Shown here in pieces: positions 1-7,046 of a DNA stretch of 64,000 bases. The notes below the pieces were generated by a model. The model was not told where the DNA came from. It did not search any database and saw only the letters and a list, made by a program, of their open reading frames with translations. Positions within the stretch are counted from its first letter, which is position 1; every line of letters begins with the position of its first letter. The stretch is from positions 181,011 to 245,010 of the forward strand of contig UCKU01000015.1 in the NCBI GenBank assembly GCA_900473185.1, in the 5' to 3' direction. The position numbers were made by a program, and so were the translations under genes. Source of the stretch: Hyphomicrobiales bacterium. Its GTDB lineage: Bacteria; Pseudomonadota; Alphaproteobacteria; Rhizobiales; Rhizobiaceae.

Positions 1-295
1 CGATCGACAGAGCCGGTGAGAGCGCGAGATTCTGATAGACGGTCTCGATGCCCGCATCGCGCGCTTCCATCGGCGATCTGAACTGTACCTGCCGGCCTTC
101 CAGGGTGATCACCCCGTCATCCGGGGTGATTGCGCCCGATATCGCCTTGATGAGCGAGGATTTGCCGGCACCGTTATCGCCGATGACGGCAAGGATTTCA
201 CCCGGGTAGAGGTCGAAATCGGCATTGTCGAGCGCCGTCACACGTCCATAACGCTTGACGAGGCCGCGGGCGGTGAGAATGGGTTCGACAGCCAT
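1..295 (-). CDS. frcA: Sugar ABC transporter ATP-binding protein, N-terminal part (FrcA)
   Basis: This is the N-terminal 98 residues of an ABC ATPase; the window edge cuts off the rest. A Walker A motif (GDNGAGKSS) lies near residue 40 and a Q-loop (TVYQNLAL) near residue 90, as in CUT2-type sugar importers. It starts 2 nt after the frcC stop codon, so it is the third gene of a frcB-frcC-frcA operon. With FrcC it would energise uptake of fructose, and by analogy with the Sinorhizobium system also mannose and ribose. The Walker B and signature motifs lie outside the window, so completeness cannot be judged. Confidence 0.9.
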   Translation of the reverse strand, partial: MAVEPILTARGLVKRYGRVTALDNADFDLYPGEILAVIGDNGAGKSSLIKAISGAITPDDGVITLEGRQVQFRSPMEARDAGIETVYQNLALSPALSI

Positions 296-297
296 GA

Positions 298-1362
298 TTA
301 CACCGAAACCTTTCTGATCCACTGGTCGATGGCGACGGCGGCGATGATCAGCACGCCTGTCAGCAGGACTTTCCATTGCGGGTCGGCGCCGAGCATGTTG
401 AGCCCCATCGACACGACGCCGACGATCATGGCACCGAAGAGCGTGCCGAGAATGGAGCCGCGGCCACCAAACAGCGAGATGCCGCCGATCACAGTCGCGG
501 TGATCGCCTGCAGATTGTAATCGGTGACGGCCGAGGACGGCGAGATCGAGCCATTGCGGCCGATCGAGACCCAGGCGGCGAAGGCAGCGATGACGCCCGA
601 GATGGTGTAGACGGTCAGCAATACTTTCTTGGCCTGGATGCCGGAAAGCTTGGCGGCCTCCGGATCGTCACCGACCGCATAGACGTGCCTGCCCCAGGCG
701 GTGTGATTGAGCACATACCAGAGGAGCAGGACGAGCAGGACCATGGCCACGACGCCGAGCGTCAGCACGGCGCTGCCGAGCTTGAAGCTCGCGGCGAAAA
801 GATGCAGCAGCGGCGCCTGTTCATCGACGTCGGTGTCGCGGATCGTCTCGTTGGCGGAATAGATGAAATTCGTCGCCATGACGATATTCCACGTGCCGAG
901 TGTCACGATGAAGGGCGGCAGTTTCATGTAGGCGACGAGAAAACCGTTCAGCAGTCCGCACAGGCCGCCGACGAGGAGGCCGACAATGACCGCGATCGGT
1001 GTCGGTATGCCGTAGGTGATGGCGACATTGCCCATGATGACGGCCGAGATCACCATGATGACGCCGATCGAAAGATCGATGCCGGCGGTCAGGATCACCA
1101 GCGTCTGGGCCGCGCCGAGAATGCCGACGATGGCGATCTGCTGCAGGATCAGTGTCAGGGTGTAGGACGAGAAGAACCGTCCGCCAATCGTTATCCCGAA
1201 GACGATGATCGCCAGCACCAGCACGATCAGCGGCACGGCGGCCGGTGTCGAGTGCAGAAAATGCTGGGCGCGCTTGATCAGCGAGACGTTCTCGTGCTCG
1301 AACGAGGCAACACTCTTGTCGCTCTCGTCGAGGACGCGTTCAAATTCCTGTGCTCCGGTCAT
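298..1362 (-). CDS. frcC: Sugar ABC transporter permease FrcC
   Basis: A 354-residue inner-membrane permease of the BPD_transp_2 (RbsC-like) family with about eight to ten hydrophobic segments starting near residue 40. The start is placed at MTGAQEFERV because a strong GGAGGAAC ribosome site lies just upstream; upstream in-frame codons have no such site and no membrane-protein character. It forms the channel for the sugar delivered by FrcB and pairs with FrcA. It follows frcB after a 158-nt gap holding a strong hairpin, which may set the excess of binding protein over permease. Identity rests on close resemblance of the neighbouring FrcB to Sinorhizobium FrcB and on the same gene order. Confidence 0.93.
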   Translation of the reverse strand: MTGAQEFERVLDESDKSVASFEHENVSLIKRAQHFLHSTPAAVPLIVLVLAIIVFGITIGGRFFSSYTLTLILQQIAIVGILGAAQTLVILTAGIDLSIGVIMVISAVIMGNVAITYGIPTPIAVIVGLLVGGLCGLLNGFLVAYMKLPPFIVTLGTWNIVMATNFIYSANETIRDTDVDEQAPLLHLFAASFKLGSAVLTLGVVAMVLLVLLLWYVLNHTAWGRHVYAVGDDPEAAKLSGIQAKKVLLTVYTISGVIAAFAAWVSIGRNGSISPSSAVTDYNLQAITATVIGGISLFGGRGSILGTLFGAMIVGVVSMGLNMLGADPQWKVLLTGVLIIAAVAIDQWIRKVSV

Positions 1363-1472
1363 TGTTCCTCCTTCGCAGCCGCGCGCCGAACTCACGCGAA
1401 AGCCGTCGCCGATAATCTTCCGGTCTTTGTTCAGCCGGTTTGTCGGGCGACGGCATATGGTCCGCCCAAAAC

Positions 1473-1494
1473 GGCCGGGGATCAAGCCCCGGCC
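1473..1494 (-). promoter_or_regulatory. frcB-frcC intergenic hairpin
   Basis: A perfect 8-bp inverted repeat (GGCCGGGG / CCCCGGCC) with a 6-nt loop lies in the gap after frcB and before frcC. No long T-run follows in the transcript direction, so it looks more like an mRNA-stabilising or partial-termination hairpin, as is common between binding-protein and permease genes, than a full terminator. Confidence 0.5.
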
Positions 1495-1520
1495 ACTTCT
1501 CACACTTATTCAGGCAGGGC

Positions 1521-2540
1521 TTAGCCCCAGCACTTGGCCGTGCCTTCCTTCGTGTCGATCGACTTGACGCCAGAGACCGGCTTGTCGGTGACGAGCGAAA
1601 CGCCAGTGTCGAAGAAGGACTTGCCTTCGGTCGGCTTCGGCTTTTCACCGCTGTCGGCGAACTTCTTGATCGCCTCGATGCCGAGCGACGCCATCAGCAG
1701 CGGATATTGCTGCGAGGTGGCGCCGATGACGCCTTCCTTGACCGACTTGACACCCGGGCAACCGCCGTCGACCGATACGATCAGCACGTTCTTTTCCATA
1801 CCGACGGCCTTCAGCGCCTGATAGGCACCGACTGCAGCCGGTTCGTTGATCGTGTGGATGACGTTGATGCCAGGATCCTTCTGCAGAAGGTTTTCCATGG
1901 CCTTGCGGCCGCCTTCCTCGTTGCCGTTCGTCACGTCATGGCCGACGATGCGCTTGTCATCTTCATCGCCGATCTTGTTCGGGTTCTTCGGGTCGATGCC
2001 GAAGCCGATCATGAAGCCCTGGTCGCGCAGAACGTCGACCGTCGGCTGCGACGGCGTCAGGTCGAGGAAGCCGACCTTGGCGTCCTTGGCCTTGTCGCCC
2101 AGCGTTTCCTTGGCCCACTGGCCGATCAGCTTGCCGGCGAGCAGGTTGTCGGTGGCGAAGGTGGCGTCGGCGGCATCGGCCGGCTCGAGCGGCGTGTCGA
2201 GCGCGATGACCAGCAGACCGGCATCACGCGCCTTCTTGACCGAAGAGACGATGCCCTTGGTGTCGGAAGCGGTGAGCAGGATGCCCTTTGCGCCGTCAGC
2301 AATGCAGCTTTCGATCGCCGCGACCTGGCTTTCGCTGTCGCCATCGATCTTGCCGGCATAGGACTTCAGCGAAACGCCGAGTTCCTTGGCCTTGGCCGTG
2401 GCACCTTCCTTCATCTTGACGAAGAAGGGGTTGGTGTCGGTTTTGGTGATCAGGCATGCGGAAACATCTGCCGCCATTGCCGGAGCGGAAAAGGCGACGC
2501 CGAGCGCGAGAGCGCCGAAAGCGAGAACTGATTTCTTCAT
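1521..2540 (-). CDS. frcB: Fructose-type sugar ABC transporter periplasmic binding protein FrcB
   Basis: A 339-residue periplasmic substrate-binding protein. The first about 22 residues form a signal peptide (MKKSVLAFGALALGVAFS, then APAMAA), and the mature protein has the Peripla_BP_4 pattern (ACLITKTDTNPFFVKMKEG, CIADGAKGILL, HTINEPAAVGAY, VSVDGGCPG). The sequence closely resembles FrcB of Sinorhizobium as I recall it. The start is fixed by a GGAGGAG site directly upstream and by the signal peptide. It is first in the operon, reads away from frcR, and has a candidate promoter in the shared gap. It captures fructose (and probably mannose or ribose) in the periplasm. Confidence 0.93.
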   Translation of the reverse strand: MKKSVLAFGALALGVAFSAPAMAADVSACLITKTDTNPFFVKMKEGATAKAKELGVSLKSYAGKIDGDSESQVAAIESCIADGAKGILLTASDTKGIVSSVKKARDAGLLVIALDTPLEPADAADATFATDNLLAGKLIGQWAKETLGDKAKDAKVGFLDLTPSQPTVDVLRDQGFMIGFGIDPKNPNKIGDEDDKRIVGHDVTNGNEEGGRKAMENLLQKDPGINVIHTINEPAAVGAYQALKAVGMEKNVLIVSVDGGCPGVKSVKEGVIGATSQQYPLLMASLGIEAIKKFADSGEKPKPTEGKSFFDTGVSLVTDKPVSGVKSIDTKEGTAKCWG

Positions 2541-2662
2541 GAACTCCTCCCAGAGATTAGCCGACCCGCCCCCAAGGCGGGGCCGGAATTCATGCACGGC
2601 GAGACTTGCGGAATGTGACATGAGCCCCCCTCCAAAAGCCGTCCCGTGCCGTTGACGATGGC

Positions 2663-2692
2663 AATTAAGAGCGAAAGAAAACGGCTTGTCAA
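2663..2692 (-). promoter_or_regulatory. Candidate sigma-70 promoter of frcB
   Basis: On the minus strand a perfect -35 hexamer TTGACA (2687-2692) is followed after 18 nt by TTAATT (2663-2668). It lies about 125 nt before the frcB start, in an AT-rich stretch that stands out from the GC-rich surroundings. The -10 element is weak, which fits a regulated promoter. Confidence 0.45.
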
Positions 2693-2698
2693 TAAATA

Positions 2699-2712
2699 AA
2701 TCCAATTGAATT
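2699..2712. promoter_or_regulatory. Palindrome next to the frcB promoter, candidate FrcR operator
   Basis: The sequence AATCCAATTGAATT is a 14-bp near-perfect palindrome centred on CAATTG. It lies a few bases upstream of the frcB -35 hexamer and about 65 bases before frcR. AT-rich palindromes are typical of ROK-family regulators. The link to FrcR is inferred from position only. Confidence 0.35.
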
Positions 2713-2776
2713 ATTAATTCGATGTGGCATGCTGGCGGAAAATCGGGCATAGGCCGTTAATCGGGAGGAGTGGCCA

Positions 2777-4024
2777 ATGTCGTCCTTGGATGGTCCGGAT
2801 TCGATGCCGGCCCCACCGCCAATTCTGAATCCGTCCGGAGGCGCGAACCAGATCAGGGTGCGCGCCTATAACGAACGGCTCGTGCTGTCGCTGGTGCGCC
2901 TCTACGGTGCCCTGTCGAAGGCCGATATCGCGCGCCGTAGCGGGCTGTCTGCCCAGACCGTTTCCGTCATCATGCGGGTGCTGGAGAAGGAAGGGTTGCT
3001 TTCGCGTGGCGAGCCCATCCGTGGTCGCGTCGGCCAGCCGTCCATCCCGATGCGGCTCAATCCGGATGCCGTCTATTCCTTTGGGGTTAAGATCGGCCGG
3101 CGCAGCGCCGACCTCGTGTTGATGGATTTTGTCGGCAAGATCCGGCTGCAGCTGCACAGGATCTATTCCTATCCCCTGCCCGACGAGATCCTGTCCTTCG
3201 TGACCAGTGGCATCAAGGAGCTGGAAGGAAAGCTCGATGAGCGGGAGCGCAGCCGCATTGCCGGGCTTGGCATTGCAGCGCCTTTCGAGCTGTGGAACTG
3301 GGCAGACGAAGTGGGTGCGCCCGAAGGGGCAATGGAGGTCTGGCGCGATTTCGATCTGCAGGCGGAAATCGCGGAACAGGTCTCCTATCAGGTTTTTCTC
3401 CAGAACGATGCGACCAGTGCCTGCGGCGCAGAACTGGTATTCGGTATCGGCCCCTCCTATCCGGATTTCGTCTATTTCTTCATCGGTTCCTTCATCGGCG
3501 GTGGTATCGTGCTGAATTCGTCGATCTTTTCCGGCAAGACGGGAACGGCAGGCGCGATCGGCCCACTACCGGTGCGCGGCAAGAATGGCGAGACGCTGCA
3601 GCTTCTGGAGATCGCATCGATCTTCGTGCTGGAAAACATGCTGCGTGAGCGCGGCATAGACCCGCAACCGCTCTGGTATTCAGCCGACGACTGGGTGGAT
3701 TTCGGCGAACCGATGGAAGCCTGGATCCAGGATACGGCCAAGGCGCTGGCGCAGGCGATCGTGGCGGCCGCCTCGATCATCGACTTCAGTGCCGCCGTCA
3801 TCGATGGCGGCTTTCCCGACTGGGTCCGCCGGCGCATCGTGCAGGCGACGATCCACGAGGCCGAAAAGCTCGACCTGCAGGGCGTCGTCATGCCCGATAT
3901 CGTCGAAGGCGTGGTTGGCGCACAGGCGCGCGCCATAGGCGGCGCCAGCCTGCCGATTTTCGCGCGTTATCTCACCGACCAGAATGTGCTTTTCAAGGAG
4001 ATCGACAATGCTGAAAGGGCTTGA
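2777..4024 (+). CDS. frcR: ROK-family transcriptional regulator of the fructose operon (FrcR)
   Basis: A 415-residue ROK-family protein. An N-terminal winged helix-turn-helix (about residues 30-95, including SKADIARRSGLSAQTVSVI) is followed by the ROK actin-like sugar-binding fold, with GVKIGRRSADLVLMD near residue 100 and a conserved GGGIVLNS motif near 235. It lies back to back with frcB, and a GGAGGAG site precedes its start. It most likely represses frcBCA until a sugar ligand binds. Its last 17 nt overlap the start of the mutarotase gene, so the two are translationally coupled. The true ligand is inferred from gene order. Confidence 0.88.
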   Translation: MSSLDGPDSMPAPPPILNPSGGANQIRVRAYNERLVLSLVRLYGALSKADIARRSGLSAQTVSVIMRVLEKEGLLSRGEPIRGRVGQPSIPMRLNPDAVYSFGVKIGRRSADLVLMDFVGKIRLQLHRIYSYPLPDEILSFVTSGIKELEGKLDERERSRIAGLGIAAPFELWNWADEVGAPEGAMEVWRDFDLQAEIAEQVSYQVFLQNDATSACGAELVFGIGPSYPDFVYFFIGSFIGGGIVLNSSIFSGKTGTAGAIGPLPVRGKNGETLQLLEIASIFVLENMLRERGIDPQPLWYSADDWVDFGEPMEAWIQDTAKALAQAIVAAASIIDFSAAVIDGGFPDWVRRRIVQATIHEAEKLDLQGVVMPDIVEGVVGAQARAIGGASLPIFARYLTDQNVLFKEIDNAERA

Positions 4025-4484
4025 CCCGCTTCTGAGCCCGGACCTGCTCGCGACATTGCGCGGCATGGGCCATGGCGATGAAATTGCCATCGTCGACGGC
4101 AACTATCCGGGCATCGAGCATGCGCGGCGGCTGATCCGGCTCGACGGACATCATCTCATTCCGGTTCTTGATGCCGTTTTGAGCGTGCTGCCGATCGACG
4201 ACTTCGTGGCAGAAGCAATCTTCCGCTCAACGGTGAAGGCCGAACGCGACAAGCTCGACCCGGTGCACGAGGAAATGATCGCCTGCTGTGCCAGACACGA
4301 GCCGGATCGCGAGGTCGTCCCCCTCGTTGGGCAGGATTTCTACGGTCGGGTGCGCGCGGCCCATGCCGTCATCCAGACCAGTGAGCCGCGGCTCTATGCC
4401 AATATCATCCTGCGGAAGGGCGTCATCTATCCCTCGGCCAGTGACGAACCTGCCAAGGCCGAGGTCGATCCCTTCGTCTACTGA
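4008..4484 (+). CDS. RbsD/FucU-family sugar mutarotase
   Basis: A 158-residue protein of the RbsD/FucU family, which interconverts sugar anomers. The N terminus (MLKGLDPLLSPDLLATLRGM) and the following GHGDEIAIVDGNYPG are the family hallmark and carry the catalytic His and Asp; the C-terminal NIILRKGVI motif is also typical, and FucU is a closer match than RbsD. The start at 4008 has an AAGGAG site 6 nt upstream and lies inside the frcR coding region. It would feed the correct anomer of the imported sugar to a kinase. The exact sugar is unknown. Confidence 0.85.
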   Translation: MLKGLDPLLSPDLLATLRGMGHGDEIAIVDGNYPGIEHARRLIRLDGHHLIPVLDAVLSVLPIDDFVAEAIFRSTVKAERDKLDPVHEEMIACCARHEPDREVVPLVGQDFYGRVRAAHAVIQTSEPRLYANIILRKGVIYPSASDEPAKAEVDPFVY

Positions 4485-4491
4485 AATCTGC

Positions 4492-4597
4492 GATAGAGCA
4501 CTCCCGTTTTCTTCGAATCCGGAAATGCTCTATCTTTTTGTTTTCACGCAATTCCGGGCGCGAAACCGCTGCACACTTTCGCTGGGATTGCTTTAGA
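4492..4597. repeat. Rhizobial intergenic palindromic repeat, copy A
   Basis: A mosaic element of two modules. The first is a 9-bp perfect inverted repeat GATAGAGCA / TGCTCTATC (4492-4500 and 4526-4534) followed by a T-run, which could terminate frcR-mutarotase transcripts. The second (4546-4597) has arms GCAATTCC / GGGATTGC around a conserved core ACCGCTGCACACTT. The second module recurs at 12077-12127. The TTA at 4593-4595 in its CTTTAGA edge is the stop codon of the convergent racemase-family gene. It resembles RIME/REP-type elements of rhizobia; the exact family name is not certain. Confidence 0.7.
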
Positions 4598-5630
4598 TTT
4601 CACCGGCCGAAGGCCCCCAGACATCCGTCAGGGCAAAGCCGAGGGGATGCGGGTCGAAGGGGTCGAGTGCAACCTGCGACAGGCCGAAGGTGAAGCCGCG
4701 GCCTGATATCGTCGGGATGACGGCCGGTTTGCCGGCCACTTCCGTCACGGCCTGCAGGCCGACCTCGAATTCTGAGCCGATGATCGACTTCGATTTGAAG
4801 GTGTCGCCGATCTTGGCTTTTCCGCGGGCATAGAGGGTCGCGAGATTGGCCGAATTGCCTGTGCCGCAGGGCGAACGGTCGGCGCGTCCCGGCCACATGG
4901 TCGTGCAGGTGCGCACCGTGCCATCAGGCTCAAGATCGCGGAACATGACGTAGGCGATGCCCGAGATTGCCGGGATTTCCGGATGCACGACGTGCATATT
5001 TCGGTTGATCAGGTCCTTGAGGATCATACCGGCCTGCACCAGTGCTGCGGCATTGGCCTTTTCGATCGTCAGATTAATCTGGCCGACATCAACCAATGCG
5101 TAGAAGATGCCGCCATAGCAGATGTCGGCCGTGATCTTTCCCCAATGCGGTGTGTCGATCTCGACATCGAGCTCGTGGACGAAGGACGGCACCATGGTGA
5201 GTTTCACCTTCTCGCAGCGGCCGTCGCGGCAGGTGGCCGTCGCCTTCACCAGGCCGGCTGCAGTTTCCAGCGTGACGATGGTTTCCGGCTCCTTCATCTC
5301 GACGATGCCGGATTCTAGGAGAGCGGTCGTCACGCAGATGGAGTTCGAGCCGGAGCTCGCATGCGCCTGATCAGGCTGCAGGATGATGAAGGCCGCATCC
5401 GCGTCCGGATGCTTCGGCGGCAGCAACAGGTTGACCGAGCCGATCGGTGCACCGCGCGGCTCGAGGCAGAGGAAGCGGCGAAGCTCCTGCCCCTTGGGGT
5501 CGGTGTTCAGCCAGTGAAGCTGGGCGGCGACCGTCTCGCCCGGAATTTTCGGTACGCCACCGATTGCGACCTTGCCGATTTCACCTTCGGCGTGAACATC
5601 CAGAAGCTGGATCGTGCGCTTCCATCTCAT
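4593..5630 (-). CDS. Proline racemase-family protein, probable trans-3-hydroxy-L-proline dehydratase or 4-hydroxyproline epimerase
   Basis: A 345-residue member of the proline racemase family. One active-site cysteine is present (DRSPCGTG, Cys255), while the partner position in the ASSGS motif is Ser93 rather than Cys. Cys/Cys members racemise or epimerise; Thr/Cys members dehydrate trans-3-hydroxyproline; Ser/Cys members have been reported with either or both activities. A GGAG site precedes the start. The neighbour is an FAD amino-acid oxidoreductase, so a D-hydroxyproline or 3-hydroxyproline catabolic operon is likely. The stop codon lies in the repeat element. The choice between the two reactions cannot be made from sequence. 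Confidence 0.8.
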   Translation of the reverse strand: MRWKRTIQLLDVHAEGEIGKVAIGGVPKIPGETVAAQLHWLNTDPKGQELRRFLCLEPRGAPIGSVNLLLPPKHPDADAAFIILQPDQAHASSGSNSICVTTALLESGIVEMKEPETIVTLETAAGLVKATATCRDGRCEKVKLTMVPSFVHELDVEIDTPHWGKITADICYGGIFYALVDVGQINLTIEKANAAALVQAGMILKDLINRNMHVVHPEIPAISGIAYVMFRDLEPDGTVRTCTTMWPGRADRSPCGTGNSANLATLYARGKAKIGDTFKSKSIIGSEFEVGLQAVTEVAGKPAVIPTISGRGFTFGLSQVALDPFDPHPLGFALTDVWGPSAGEI

Positions 5631-5645
5631 CTTTCAAACTCCAAA

Positions 5646-5717
5646 TCAGACGTGACGCGCGATGCCGCCATCGACGCGGATATTTTTGCGGGTGACGAAG
5701 GTTCCGGCCATGACCAG
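5646..5717 (-). pseudogene. Relic: C-terminal tail of a short-chain dehydrogenase
   Basis: Between the FAD oxidoreductase and the racemase-family gene, the minus strand encodes LGLVMAGTFVTRKNIRVDGG followed by IARHV and a stop. The NIRVDGG tail is the classic C-terminal end of SDR proteins, which normally read TGQNIRVDGG. No start or Rossmann core remains upstream because the oxidoreductase gene occupies that space. It probably marks an SDR gene deleted from the operon. Confidence 0.6.
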
Positions 5718-5719
5718 TC

Positions 5720-6970
5720 CTAGTACCTGTTGATGCGGAATGGCTTGATATCAACTGATGTTTTGACACCTGCCACCATATCCGCGATCAGCCGCGCTGT
5801 CGTTGCCGAATAGGTCAGGCCGAGATGGCCGTGGCCGGTGGCATAGAAGACGCCAGGCATTTTCGACGAGGGCGAGATGATCGGAATCGTATCCGGCAGC
5901 GCCGGGCGGTGACCCATCCATTCGCTGGTGTCCTGAACCTTGAGATCGGGCAGGATACGCTGCGCATGGCGCACGAGCACGCGCGGACGACGGAAATCGG
6001 GCGCGGCCGTCAGTCCGGCCAGCTCGACATTGCCCCCAATGCGGATACCGCCTGCCGTCGGCGTGACCATGAAGGCGCGATGCGGCCAGATCACCGAATA
6101 GCGCATGGAAATACCGGGCTGCATGATCTGCGTATGATAGCCACGCTCGGTTTCGAGCGGGATCGGCTCGCCAAGGGCCTCGGCGAGGAAACGCGTGTGG
6201 ACGCCGGCTGCCAGGATGACCTTTTCGGCTTCGATGCGGTTGCCGTTTTCGAGAAGGACAGCAGTCTTGCCGTCACTCTTGCGTTCGACACTTTTCACTT
6301 GGCCGGACACGAAGTTGGCGCCAGCGGCCTTTGCGGCATCGGCGAGCTTTACGACAAGCTTATAGGGATCGCGGATCGACTTGTTGTCCGGCATCAGCAC
6401 CGCCTTGGCGACTTTCGGCGACAGCGTCGGCTCGTAATATTGGATTGCGCCATTGCTCAGCACTTCGAATTCAAGGCCGTAGCGCCGCATCAGTTCGAGA
6501 TGGCTACGGTCCGCATCGAATTCGGCCTCGGTTTCGTAGATCGCGAGGCAACCCTCTTCGGTCATCAGTTCGGGCGCGCCGATGGCATCGAGCATGGTGC
6601 TGATATCGCCGAGCGCGATCTTGGAGAGGCTCATGCCCGCATCCTCGATCTCCCTAAGACGCGAGGGACGGCCGGCGGCGAGGAAACGCAGGAACCAGGG
6701 CAGGATTTTCGGCGCATAGCCTGGCCGAAGCCAGACCGGGCCTTCCGGATCGATCAGCCAGCGCGGCAGCTTCTTCCAGGTCGAAGGACCGGAACCGGCT
6801 GCAAAATCGAGCGCGATGCTCGCCATATTGCCATAAGAGGTTCCCCTGCCCGGCTCGCCCTTATCGATCAATGTTACTTGAAAGCCGCGCCGCTGCAGTT
6901 CGAAAGCAATCGAAGCGCCGATCACACCGGCGCCGACGACGGCTACCGTCTTATTCGTTTGATTCGCCAT
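5720..6970 (-). CDS. FAD-dependent D-amino acid dehydrogenase/oxidase (DadA/DAO family)
   Basis: A 416-residue flavoprotein with an N-terminal Rossmann dinucleotide motif (VVGAGVIGASIAFELQRRG, residues 11-29), a DAO fold and a C-terminal FAD-contact motif (YATGHGHLGLTYS, around residue 380). No signal peptide is seen, so it should act at the cytoplasmic face of the membrane. It would oxidise a D-amino acid, plausibly D-hydroxyproline made by the adjacent racemase-family enzyme, to an imino acid. It is the first gene of the operon, 89 nt before the racemase gene, and a 12-bp palindrome lies 40 bases upstream. The substrate is inferred from context. Confidence 0.85.
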   Translation of the reverse strand: MANQTNKTVAVVGAGVIGASIAFELQRRGFQVTLIDKGEPGRGTSYGNMASIALDFAAGSGPSTWKKLPRWLIDPEGPVWLRPGYAPKILPWFLRFLAAGRPSRLREIEDAGMSLSKIALGDISTMLDAIGAPELMTEEGCLAIYETEAEFDADRSHLELMRRYGLEFEVLSNGAIQYYEPTLSPKVAKAVLMPDNKSIRDPYKLVVKLADAAKAAGANFVSGQVKSVERKSDGKTAVLLENGNRIEAEKVILAAGVHTRFLAEALGEPIPLETERGYHTQIMQPGISMRYSVIWPHRAFMVTPTAGGIRIGGNVELAGLTAAPDFRRPRVLVRHAQRILPDLKVQDTSEWMGHRPALPDTIPIISPSSKMPGVFYATGHGHLGLTYSATTARLIADMVAGVKTSVDIKPFRINRY

Positions 6971-7010
6971 ATCTTGTCCACCGCACGGCAGAGTCGATGC
7001 CGTTGGAGAC

Positions 7011-7022
7011 GTGATATATCAC
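7011..7022. promoter_or_regulatory. Perfect palindrome GTGATATATCAC, candidate operator
   Basis: A perfect 12-bp palindrome lies 40 bp upstream of the FAD oxidoreductase start, within the short gap to the next gene. Its form is typical of GntR-family operators, which often control hydroxyproline and amino-acid catabolic operons. No GntR gene is seen in the window, so the regulator would be encoded elsewhere. Confidence 0.45.
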
Positions 7023-7046
7023 AACGAAGCGAATGCCTATGATTTT

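Noticed and set aside
376..1524. A long plus-strand reading frame opposite frcC
   Set aside because: Its product is Asp/Arg/His-rich with no fold-like pattern and no ribosome site; it mirrors the codon bias of the real minus-strand frcC gene. The same holds for many long antisense frames across the window, for example opposite the chemoreceptor at 17680 and tme.
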